NCBI RefSeq assembly: GCF_002837185.1
Contig: NZ_KZ478030.1
Location: 1 to 33,984 of the forward strand
Reading direction: 5' to 3'
Source of the DNA: Pseudomonas fluorescens
Lineage (GTDB): Bacteria; Pseudomonadota; Gammaproteobacteria; Pseudomonadales; Pseudomonadaceae
DNA: 33,984 bases
Part shown: positions 1 to 5,899 of the stretch, one piece after another
How positions within the stretch are numbered: position 1 is the stretch's first letter
Layout of the letters: every line of letters starts with the position of its first letter
Translations under genes and position numbers: made by a program
The notes under the pieces: model-generated
Databases searched by the model: none
What the model saw: only the letters and a program-made list of their open reading frames with translations
Told to the model about the DNA's origin: nothing

Positions 1-46
1 CAACTTCAACCACTTGCGCTTGCGATCTCTCGTAAGCGGGAGGCGA

Positions 47-74
47 ATTCTACAGAACTCACCAAGGGCGTCAA
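47..74 (-). promoter_or_regulatory. rRNA operon P1 promoter (operon lies off the left edge)
   Basis: Read on the minus strand there is TTGACG (74-69), a 16-bp spacer and TAGAAT (52-47). The bases that follow (TCGCCTCCCGCT, then AAGTGGTTGAAGTTG running off the edge) match my memory of the leader that precedes 16S rRNA in Pseudomonas rrn operons. An A/T-rich stretch at 80-95 sits where an UP element would be. The rRNA genes are outside the window, so the assignment rests on the promoter and leader only. Between it and the tRNA (75-278) I see only two weak hairpins (190-202 and 247-258). Confidence 0.75.
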
Positions 75-278
75 GCGCTTAATCCAAAAAAATGGAGATT
101 TCCTTCAAGGTCGCCGCCCTTCTATATAGATGAACAACCAAGGCGTATCAGAAGCGGTAGTTTGCGGACCAACCAGCTGAAGACAACCCCCCGCTTTTCG
201 GGAGAGATCATGGCGAGGCTGAGGGAGCGAGCGAGGGTATTACGTATGGCGAACGCCAATAAGATAAAGCGAAGGAGA

Positions 279-355
279 TGGTGTCCCAGGGCCGGTTCGA
301 ACGGCCAACCTTCCCCTTAGGAGGGGGATGCTCTATCCAATTGAGCTACTGGGAC
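279..355 (-). tRNA. tRNA-Arg (anticodon CCT)
   Basis: The minus strand folds as a full cloverleaf: acceptor GTCCCAG paired with CTGGGAC, anticodon stem TCCCC/GGGGA, loop CTCCTAA with anticodon CCT, T-loop TTCGAAC and an encoded CCA (281-279). It reads AGG codons. It lies about 230 bp upstream of an rRNA promoter on the same strand. No strong terminator separates them, so some read-through into the rRNA operon is possible. Confidence 0.96.
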
Positions 356-399
356 AAGTCGCGATCGTCGAGCCAAAGGCTCAGCGACGGACGGCGTGC

Positions 400-428
400 A
401 TGTTAACGGCCACGGTAAAGTTTGTCAT
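400..428 (-). promoter_or_regulatory. Sigma-70 promoter of tRNA-Arg(CCT)
   Basis: On the minus strand there is ATGACA (428-423), exactly 17 bp, then TAACAT (405-400). This puts the start near 393, about 38 bp before the tRNA. The fit is five of six at -35 and four of six at -10. Confidence 0.55.
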
Positions 429-515
429 GTCATCCGTTGGCTTTTTGATCGTAGGCCAATCCTGCATGCGCATGCGTGTGGCGACACACTACATTCGGGC
501 GCCCTACGCCATCGT

Positions 516-559
516 GCAGATTGCATCCCAGCAAATTGCCATCATTGCAAATTGCAATG
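516..559 (+). promoter_or_regulatory. Three evenly spaced GCRAATTGC-type repeats (candidate enhancer array)
   Basis: GCAGATTGC at 516-524, GCAAATTGC at 531-539 and GCAAATTGC at 547-555 recur every 15-16 bp. The last is the centre of a perfect palindrome, CATTGCAAATTGCAATG (543-559). The array lies about 80-120 bp upstream of the start predicted from the sigma-54 promoter at 611-627. That is the usual distance for binding sites of a sigma-54 activator. The binding protein is not recognised. The rest of 356-676 contains the tRNA promoter and nothing else I can name. Confidence 0.5.
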
Positions 560-610
560 AACCACAACCTCGATTCACCCGCAAGCTATTGTTTATATTG
601 AATTAATGGG

Positions 611-627
611 TTGGCACGAGAGCTGCA
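611..627 (+). promoter_or_regulatory. Sigma-54 (RpoN) -24/-12 promoter
   Basis: TTGGCACG, four bases, CTGCA matches the sigma-54 consensus YTGGCACG-N4-TTGCW at all but one position. The GG (613-614) and GC (625-626) are exactly ten bases apart. Transcription would start near 638, leaving a 39-base leader before the small gene at 677. Confidence 0.75.
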
Positions 628-676
628 ATAGTTCTTCTACAAAACCGATTTTACACAGGCATACGGAGAAGAAATC

Positions 677-904
677 ATGAACAGCGCCCTTTTGCTCGGT
701 CTGAACGCATTGGCACTGGCCGCGCTGGCAACTTTTCACTTCCAGCCTGCCGATTTGCAAGACTCCGCTCAGATCAATCAACCCGTGCCCCACCATCTGC
801 AGCAACGCCCACAGTTGGCAGTGATGACCGCCAATGCCCAATCACCAATTCGCTTGACCCAAGGCACGCAAGCCGCCACCGCATCCGAACACTGGGTATT
901 TTGA
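677..904 (+). CDS. Small exported protein of unknown function
   Basis: 75 residues. The start is supported by GGAGAAGAAATC directly before the ATG. Residues 1-20 form a hydrophobic leader (MNSALLLGLNALALAALATF), so the protein is probably exported or anchored at the inner membrane. The remainder is polar and rich in Gln, Ala, Pro and His, with no Cys and no motif I recognise. It is the first gene behind the sigma-54 promoter at 611-627. Its stop overlaps the region from which the next small gene starts, so the two are likely cotranscribed. I do not know the family. Confidence 0.65.
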   Translation: MNSALLLGLNALALAALATFHFQPADLQDSAQINQPVPHHLQQRPQLAVMTANAQSPIRLTQGTQAATASEHWVF

Positions 905-915
905 GAGCGCTACTC

Positions 916-1095
916 ATGTCCAAATCTGCATGGTTATTTCTTTGCCTGACGCTTGTGACAGTCCTCCTGGGCTTGAGTAACGGTATGCAAGAAAACGCAA
1001 CCCTCGCATTCATCGCCAGCGCTGTGTTCGGCTGCCTGCTGATCGTGTCGCTTGCCGTCGGTCGCCGTATCAAATTCGACCCGGTGTTGCGCTAG
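916..1095 (+). CDS. Small inner-membrane protein of unknown function
   Basis: 59 residues from the ATG at 916. An in-frame TTG at 901, overlapping the previous stop as TTGA, would add five residues. I prefer the ATG because GAGAG (903-907) lies at ribosome-binding distance. Two hydrophobic segments (about residues 5-21 and 29-49) flank a short polar turn, and the tail is basic (GRRIKFDPVLR). This suggests a two-helix membrane protein with both ends in the cytoplasm. It probably forms an operon with the exported protein at 677. Function unknown. Confidence 0.6.
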   Translation: MSKSAWLFLCLTLVTVLLGLSNGMQENATLAFIASAVFGCLLIVSLAVGRRIKFDPVLR

Positions 1096-1497
1096 CCCTC
1101 CTCTCCTCATCTCACCTCAAGCCTCTCCCTACCTTACGTCGCCCCGCGCTAGTAAATCAGCAAACTGCCACTACCCTTATAGATGAGGGCAAAAGGCCAT
1201 ATTACTTCCGGTGTGCGCCCTTCAGTCCGATGCCGGATAAGGTTCGCGTGAGGATCAGGAATGCCCGATCCGCACAAAAACTTTTCCAACCAGTCCGCAA
1301 AAACGCAAATCAGTGCTGGCATAAAGCCTGTAGGCGGTTCAATATTTGTCACAGAATTGACGCCAAGGAAATGTCAAATCTGAGGCATGATGCGGCCTCT
1401 TTGCAATTCGGGTTGAACTTTGGTCGTGAGCCTTGTCTTAACACTCATCTTGCGGCCAATTCCAGAAACCGCTCCCCTGAACTAACCGGTTAAATAT
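1096..1497 (+). other. 402-bp amrZ upstream region
   Basis: No convincing gene. An open frame at 1230-1493 has no ribosome-binding site and atypical composition. Two stretches resemble the AmrZ site as I remember it (core GCCATTACC): GCCACTACC at 1167-1175, and GGCCATATTACTTCC at 1195-1209. They could be autoregulatory sites, as AmrZ represses itself in P. aeruginosa. No clear terminator follows the gene ending at 1095. Confidence 0.3.
1415..1440 (+). promoter_or_regulatory. Candidate AlgU (sigma-22) promoter of amrZ
   Basis: GAACTT (1415-1420), 15 bp, TCTTA (1436-1440). The AlgU/RpoE-type consensus is GAACTT-N16/17-TCTGA, so the -35 is perfect, the -10 is four of five, and the spacer is one base short. 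amrZ is AlgU-dependent in P. aeruginosa, which makes the site plausible. Confidence 0.4.
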
Positions 1498-1824
1498 ATG
1501 CGCCCATTGAAACAGGCAATTTATTCCAGCCGTACGGCTGACAAGTTCGTCGTACGTCTGCCAGACGGAATGCGGGAACGCATTGCCGAGGTGGCTCGCA
1601 ATCATCATCGCAGCATGAACTCCGAAATCATCGCTCGCTTGGAACAGAGCCTTATTCAGGAGGGTGCCTTGGGTGAAGAGTTAAGCATGCGTCTGGACAG
1701 CCCGGAGCTGTCACTGCACGAACGCGAACTGCTGCAGCGTTTTCGTCAGCTTTCCCACCGCCAGCAAAATGCTCTCGTTTCGCTGATCGCGCACGACGTA
1801 GAGGCGGCCGCAGAAGTCAATTGA
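1498..1824 (+). CDS. amrZ: AmrZ-type ribbon-helix-helix transcription factor
   Basis: 108 residues, Arc/MetJ-type ribbon-helix-helix DNA-binding protein. AmrZ regulates alginate, motility, c-di-GMP and polysaccharide genes in Pseudomonas. The DNA-contacting strand KFVVRLPDGMRERI (about residues 16-29), the helix region with NHHRSMNSEIIARLEQS (about 36-52), and the C-terminal tetramerisation region ELSLHERELLQRFRQLS (about 75-91) all match AmrZ from memory. The N-terminus reads MRPLKQAIYSSRTADK where P. aeruginosa has MRPLKQATPTYSSRTADK, two residues shorter in the flexible arm. A terminator follows at 1842. Confidence 0.9.
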   Translation: MRPLKQAIYSSRTADKFVVRLPDGMRERIAEVARNHHRSMNSEIIARLEQSLIQEGALGEELSMRLDSPELSLHERELLQRFRQLSHRQQNALVSLIAHDVEAAAEVN

Positions 1825-1841
1825 TTTACACTTGAAAGCCG

Positions 1842-1868
1842 AAGCCAGCTATATGCTGGCTTTTTTTT
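1842..1868 (+). terminator. Intrinsic terminator of amrZ
   Basis: AAGCCAGC-TATAT-GCTGGCTT followed by six further T. It lies 17 bp after the amrZ stop. On the opposite strand it faces mgtE but lacks a clean T-run there. Confidence 0.85.
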
Positions 1869-1919
1869 GCGTGGGATTTGTGCAAGGGAAGCGAGGGCAG
1901 ACTTGCCCTCGCAGGAAGG

Positions 1920-3362
1920 TCAGAGCAGGAAGATTGTGGCCAAGCCCAGGAAGATGAAAAAGCCCCCACTGTCGGTCATGGCCGTAATCATCACGCTGGC
2001 CCCCATGGCAGGGTCACGCCCCAGACGCGCCAAGGTCATGGGGATCAGAACCCCCATCAAGGCAGCCAACAGCAAATTGAGGGTCATGGCGGCGGTCATC
2101 ACCACGCCCAGCGACCAACTGCCATATAGCAAGTAGGCCACCACCCCTATCACTCCGCCCCATACGAGGCCATTGATAAGGCCTACCGCCAACTCCTTGC
2201 GCAGCAGACGCGAAGAATTAGCGGTACTGACCTGGTCCAATGCCATGGCACGTACAATCATAGTGATAGTCTGGTTACCGGAATTGCCGCCGATCCCAGC
2301 CACTATCGGCATCAATGCTGCCAAGGCCACCAACTTTTCGATGGAACCTTCAAACAGCCCGATCACGCGGGACGCGATAAACGCGGTAATCAAATTGACC
2401 GCCAGCCAGGCCCAACGGTTGTGCAGCGAACGCCAGACTGACGCAAAAATGTCTTCCTCTTCACGCAAACCTGCCATGTTGAGGACTTCGGTTTCACTCT
2501 CTTCGCGAATCAAGTCGACGATTTCATCGATTGTCAGACGGCCGATCAGCTTGCCGTTCTTGTCGACCACCGGGGCTGAGATCAAGTCGTAACGCTCAAA
2601 AGCCTGGGCTGCGTCGTAGGCATCTTCATCCGGATGAAAGCTCACGGTATCGCTGGCCATCAGGTCAGCAACTTTTTTCTCCGGATCATTTACCAGCAGG
2701 CGCTTGATGGGCAATACGCCCTTGAGGATGCCTTCGTAGTCGACCACAAACAGCTTGTCGGTGTGGCCAGGCAGCTCCTTGAGACGACGCAGGTAGCGCA
2801 GCACCACTTCCAGGCTGACATCCTCGCGGATGGTGACCATCTCGAAGTCCATCAGCGCGCCGACCTGGTCTTCATCATAAGACAGTGCCGAACGCACACG
2901 CTCACGCTGCTGGGTGTCCAATGCCTCCATCAGTTCATGAACGACATCACGCGGCAATTCAGGCGCCAGGTCGGCCAATTCGTCCGCGTCCATCTCCTTG
3001 GCCGCAGCCAGGAGCTCATGATCGTCCATGTCGGCAATCAGGGTTTCGCGAACCGAATCGGATACTTCGAGAAGAATGTCGCCGTCGCGATCAGCCTTGA
3101 CCAACTGCCAGAGCGTCAGTCGATCATCCAGCGGCAAGGCTTCGAGAATATAAGCAACGTCGGCAGAGTGCAGGTCATCGAGCTTGCGTTGCAGCTCAAC
3201 GAGATTTTGCCGGTGGACCAGGTTTTCGACGCGGTCGTGGTGCGGACCTTCCTGGCGGTGCGTGAGGTCTTCGACCACGCGCTGGCGCTGCAGCAGCTCG
3301 ATAACTTGAGCCAGACGATCCTGCAGGCTTTCCTGTGTTTTCTTTACTTCTACTTCGGTCAT
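1920..3362 (-). CDS. mgtE: Magnesium transporter MgtE
   Basis: 480 residues, inner-membrane Mg2+ channel. Order: a charged N-terminal extension; the MgtE N-domain (about 40-150, with LPRDVVHELMEALD); a CBS pair (about 155-280, with FVVDYEGILKGVLPIKRLL and APVVDKNGKLIGRLTIDEI); then five membrane helices (about 305-480). The pore segment MTDSGGFFIFLGLAT near the C-terminus carries the conserved Asp that binds Mg2+ in the T. thermophilus structure. The gene converges on amrZ and is probably transcribed alone. It is somewhat longer than the minimal family length because of the N-terminal extension. Confidence 0.95.
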   Translation of the reverse strand: MTEVEVKKTQESLQDRLAQVIELLQRQRVVEDLTHRQEGPHHDRVENLVHRQNLVELQRKLDDLHSADVAYILEALPLDDRLTLWQLVKADRDGDILLEVSDSVRETLIADMDDHELLAAAKEMDADELADLAPELPRDVVHELMEALDTQQRERVRSALSYDEDQVGALMDFEMVTIREDVSLEVVLRYLRRLKELPGHTDKLFVVDYEGILKGVLPIKRLLVNDPEKKVADLMASDTVSFHPDEDAYDAAQAFERYDLISAPVVDKNGKLIGRLTIDEIVDLIREESETEVLNMAGLREEEDIFASVWRSLHNRWAWLAVNLITAFIASRVIGLFEGSIEKLVALAALMPIVAGIGGNSGNQTITMIVRAMALDQVSTANSSRLLRKELAVGLINGLVWGGVIGVVAYLLYGSWSLGVVMTAAMTLNLLLAALMGVLIPMTLARLGRDPAMGASVMITAMTDSGGFFIFLGLATIFLL

Positions 3363-3676
3363 AGGCGAACTCCACTCCCAGCAGCGGGGCGCGCCGGAAG
3401 GATCAATCAGTCAATTCATGATTGGTAAAGCGGGGTACTGAGTAACTACTGGGTAAGTCCATGGAGGCATTCCACAAGCCCCGGCGGGGCTGACCGGCGC
3501 ATGATACACCGACCGACCGCTTTTAACGTCAAAAAACTGGAAAGAACAAGCGCTTGCAAGCCGAAGCTAAGTAATGGCTGCATCTATGAACTGCGACGAC
3601 GTAGCTGGAAGGGAGAACACATGGGAAATAGAAAAAGGCACACGCCAGGATAAAACCTACACGAACGCCAGACGGC
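3363..3676 (-). other. mgtE upstream region
   Basis: About 314 bp without a gene. Minus-strand promoter elements can be proposed: TTGACG (3532-3527) and TATCAT (3506-3501), but the 20-bp spacing is too long to be convincing. A hairpin AGCCCCG-GCG-GGGCT-like element lies near 3476-3490 in the leader. I see no magnesium riboswitch. An open frame crossing 3574-3858 runs through a tRNA and is not a gene. Confidence 0.35.
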
Positions 3677-3703
3677 AAAAAGCCCGCACTAGGCGGGCTT
3701 TTT
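3677..3703 (-). terminator. Intrinsic terminator of the tRNA-Ser/Arg/Arg cluster
   Basis: On the minus strand AAAAAGCCCGC-CTAGT-GCGGGCTTTTT forms a strong hairpin with a T-run, seven bases past the last tRNA. A-runs on both sides make it potentially bidirectional. Confidence 0.85.
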
Positions 3704-3710
3704 GTTTGTA

Positions 3711-3787
3711 TGGTGCACTCGACAGGATTCGAACCTGTGACCGCTCGGTTCGTAGCCGAGTACTCTATCCAGCTGAGCTACGAGTGC
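3711..3787 (-). tRNA. tRNA-Arg (anticodon ACG), copy 2
   Basis: Cloverleaf on the minus strand: acceptor GCACTCG/CGAGTGC, anticodon stem CTCGG/CCGAG with loop CTACGAA (anticodon ACG, normally deaminated to ICG by TadA), T-loop TTCGAAT and encoded CCA. It is identical over 77 bases to the copy at 3860-3936. Confidence 0.97.
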
Positions 3788-3859
3788 AGATTGTGCTTTT
3801 TAGACCAGATCACAACTGGTTGAAGCAAGTTACCTGCATTACTGCAAGCAACTCTTAAA

Positions 3860-3936
3860 TGGTGCACTCGACAGGATTCGAACCTGTGACCGCTCGGTTC
3901 GTAGCCGAGTACTCTATCCAGCTGAGCTACGAGTGC
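3860..3936 (-). tRNA. tRNA-Arg (anticodon ACG), copy 1
   Basis: Same 77-base sequence as the gene at 3711, 72 bp upstream of it on the minus strand. This is a tandem duplication that reads CGU, CGC and CGA codons. Both copies probably come from one transcript with tRNA-Ser(GCT). Confidence 0.97.
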
Positions 3937-4044
3937 ATTTGTTGCCGCGCATTATAGGCCGTTCAATCTCTATGTAAAGCTATTTTTTCGAGTATTTTCA
4001 ACAACTTACCGAAAAAACCAGATTGCAACGTACTAAGCAAATAA

Positions 4045-4135
4045 TGGCGGAGAACGGGGGATTCGAACCCCCGACACCCTTTTGAGGTGTACTCCCTTAG
4101 CAGGGGAGCGCCTTCGGCCACTCGGCCAGCTCTCC
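4045..4135 (-). tRNA. tRNA-Ser (anticodon GCT)
   Basis: 91-base class II tRNA with a long variable arm (TACACCTC...GGGTGT). The acceptor GGAGAGC pairs with GTTCTCC (one G-T pair). The anticodon loop is CTGCTAA (anticodon GCT) and CCA is encoded. It reads AGU and AGC. First gene of the three-tRNA cluster, placed between rsmA and the tRNA-Arg pair. Confidence 0.97.
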
Positions 4136-4149
4136 GCAACACGGGGCGT

Positions 4150-4178
4150 ATATTAACCACGTTCCTCCCCGTTTGCAA
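4150..4178 (-). promoter_or_regulatory. Promoter of the tRNA-Ser/Arg/Arg cluster
   Basis: Minus strand: TTGCAA (4178-4173), 17 bp, TAATAT (4155-4150). The start would fall near 4143, a few bases before the tRNA-Ser 5' end. It lies in the short gap after rsmA, where no clear rsmA terminator hairpin is visible, so rsmA transcripts may enter the tRNA cluster. Confidence 0.6.
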
Positions 4179-4197
4179 ACATAAAAAACGATAAAAA

Positions 4198-4386
4198 TTA
4201 AAGGCTTGGTTCTTCGTCCTTCTCTTTCTTGATCCGCAGGTAGATTTCCTCGCGATGGACCGCTACCTCTTTCGGAGCGTTAACCCCGATACGCACTTGA
4301 TTGCCTTTGACGCCGAGCACGGTCACGGTGATTTCGCCATCACCGATAATCAGGCTTTCTGCGCAACGACGAGTCAGAATCAACAT
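4198..4386 (-). CDS. rsmA: Carbon storage regulator RsmA/CsrA
   Basis: 62 residues, homodimeric RNA-binding protein that blocks translation at GGA motifs in leaders and is titrated by the RsmX/Y/Z small RNAs of the Gac/Rsm cascade. The start is MLILTRRCAE, six codons inside the longest open frame. It is supported by GAGGTGAAAGGT before the ATG and by the invariant N-terminus of the family. RNA-contacting residues are present: L4, and the VHREEIYLRI segment with R45 (R44 of E. coli CsrA). It lies downstream of lysC on the same strand, the conserved Pseudomonas arrangement, but a terminator after lysC gives it its own control. Confidence 0.97.
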   Translation of the reverse strand: MLILTRRCAESLIIGDGEITVTVLGVKGNQVRIGVNAPKEVAVHREEIYLRIKKEKDEEPSL

Positions 4387-4446
4387 ACCTTTCACCTCAC
4401 GCAATTCATTTCAGGAACAACAGTCTGCAAAAAAAAGGCATTCGAC

Positions 4447-4466
4447 CTACAACCAGACGGTCGTAG
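4447..4466 (-). other. Hairpin in the rsmA leader region
   Basis: Minus strand CTACGACC-GTCT-GGTTGTAG (8-bp stem with one G-T pair) lies about 60 bases before the rsmA start. An eight-T tract (4437-4430) begins ten bases after it. It is too far from the T-run for a standard terminator. It could be a leader structure. Confidence 0.35.
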
Positions 4467-4516
4467 CCCTACCGCCTAAGTATTGTCGAGCCCACGCCAA
4501 AGAACATGCGCTCAAC

Positions 4517-4548
4517 AAAAAAATGAAAGGCGCGGTAAGCCGCGCCTT
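4517..4548 (-). terminator. Intrinsic terminator of lysC
   Basis: Minus strand AAGGCGCGG-CTTA-CCGCGCCTT then TCATTTTTTT. It lies 12 bp after the lysC stop and separates lysC from rsmA. Confidence 0.88.
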
Positions 4549-4560
4549 CCTGGCATCGCA

Positions 4561-5802
4561 TCACTCGCCCTGTCGGGCCGGAGCGTCCAGCTCAAAGGCG
4601 GTATGCAGCGCGCGCACAGCCAGCTCGAGGTACTTCTCTTCAATCACCACCGAGACTTTGATCTCCGATGTAGAGATCATCTGGATGTTGATGCTTTCCT
4701 TGGCCAGCGCTTCAAACATACGGCTGGCAACACCGGCGTGGGAGCGCATGCCCACGCCCACGATCGACACCTTGGCGATCTTGGTATCACCGATCACTTC
4801 ACGGGCGCCGATCTCCCTCGCAGTGTTCTGCAGGATACGCTCGGCCGCATCGTACTCGTTGCGGTGCACGGTAAAGGTGAAATCGGTGGTGTTATCGTGC
4901 GAAACGTTCTGCACGATCATGTCGACTTCGATATTCGCACCGCTGATAGGGCCGAGGATCTTGAAGGCCACACCTGGAGTGTCTGGCACGCCACGGATCG
5001 TCAGCTTGGCTTCATCGCGGTTGAAAGCGATGCCGGAAATGATCGGCTGTTCCATGGATTCCTCTTCATCAATAGTAATGAGGGTGCCCGGACCCTCTTT
5101 GAAGCTGTGCAATACGCGCAGCGGAACGTTGTACTTGCCGGCGAACTCCACCGCACGGATCTGCAACACCTTGGAACCGAGGCTGGCCATCTCCAGCATC
5201 TCTTCAAAGGTGATCTTATCCAGGCGCTGGGCCACGGATACAACGCGCGGATCGGTGGTGTAGACGCCATCCACATCGGTATAAATCTGGCATTCGTCAG
5301 CCTTGAGAGCCGCTGCCAGCGCCACGCCCGTGGTGTCCGAACCGCCACGCCCCAGGGTGGTGATGTTGCCCTGCTCGTCCACACCCTGGAAACCGGCTAC
5401 AACCACCACGCGTCCAGCCTTCAGATCGGCACGAATCTTCTGATCGTCGATCTGCAGGATGCGCGCCTTGGTATGTGCGCTGTCGGTAAGAATGCGCACC
5501 TGGCTACCAGTGTAGGACACCGCTGGCACACCGCGTTTGTTCAACGCCATGGCCAGCAGCGCAATGGTCACCTGCTCACCGGTGGACACAATGACATCCA
5601 GCTCACGTGGCAGCGGTTGTTGATCACCGCTGATGGCCTTGGCCAGGTCGATCAGGCGATTGGTCTCGCCGCTCATGGCCGACAGCACCACCACCAGGTC
5701 GTCACCGGCATCACGGAACTTCTTAACCTTGTCGGCGACCTGCTCGATTCTTTCGACAGAACCGACCGAGGTGCCTCCGAATTTCTGTACGATCAAAGCC
5801 AT
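4561..5802 (-). CDS. lysC: Aspartate kinase
   Basis: 413 residues. Phosphorylates aspartate as the first step to lysine, threonine, methionine and diaminopimelate. The kinase domain carries KFGGTSVGS (residues 7-15), FQGVDEQGNITTLGRGGSDTT (about 160) and the YTDVDGVYTTDPR substrate loop. Two C-terminal ACT domains (about 265-335 and 345-405) mediate feedback inhibition by lysine and threonine. An internal start for a separate beta subunit, as in Bacillus, was not examined. Downstream of alaS on the same strand with 97 bp between. Confidence 0.97.
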   Translation of the reverse strand: MALIVQKFGGTSVGSVERIEQVADKVKKFRDAGDDLVVVLSAMSGETNRLIDLAKAISGDQQPLPRELDVIVSTGEQVTIALLAMALNKRGVPAVSYTGSQVRILTDSAHTKARILQIDDQKIRADLKAGRVVVVAGFQGVDEQGNITTLGRGGSDTTGVALAAALKADECQIYTDVDGVYTTDPRVVSVAQRLDKITFEEMLEMASLGSKVLQIRAVEFAGKYNVPLRVLHSFKEGPGTLITIDEEESMEQPIISGIAFNRDEAKLTIRGVPDTPGVAFKILGPISGANIEVDMIVQNVSHDNTTDFTFTVHRNEYDAAERILQNTAREIGAREVIGDTKIAKVSIVGVGMRSHAGVASRMFEALAKESINIQMISTSEIKVSVVIEEKYLELAVRALHTAFELDAPARQGE

Positions 5803-5862
5803 TTCTAAGCCGCCTCAGCCCGTAAAGGGGCGCCCAATAAACGAATCTTCCAGCAACCGAGC

Positions 5863-5887
5863 GAGCCCACGACTAGACCATGGGCTC
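5863..5887 (-). other. Hairpin between alaS and lysC
   Basis: GAGCCCA...TGGGCTC, a 7-bp perfect stem with an 11-base loop in the 97-bp gap. There is no T-run on either strand, so it is not a standard terminator. It may attenuate or protect RNA between alaS and lysC. Confidence 0.4.
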
Positions 5888-5899
5888 ATTAACAGCGCC

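Noticed and set aside
279..355. tRNA-Arg(CCT) as the attachment site of an integrated element
   Set aside because: No integrase gene and no repeated tRNA 3' end were seen in the window.
328..606. A 92-codon open frame starting inside tRNA-Arg(CCT)
   Set aside because: It overlaps a tRNA gene and the tRNA promoter and lacks protein-like composition.
4483..5808. A 441-codon open frame on the plus strand opposite lysC
   Set aside because: lysC on the minus strand is a full, conserved aspartate kinase. The opposite frame has His/Leu/Gln-rich content typical of the complement of a GC-rich gene and no ribosome-binding site.
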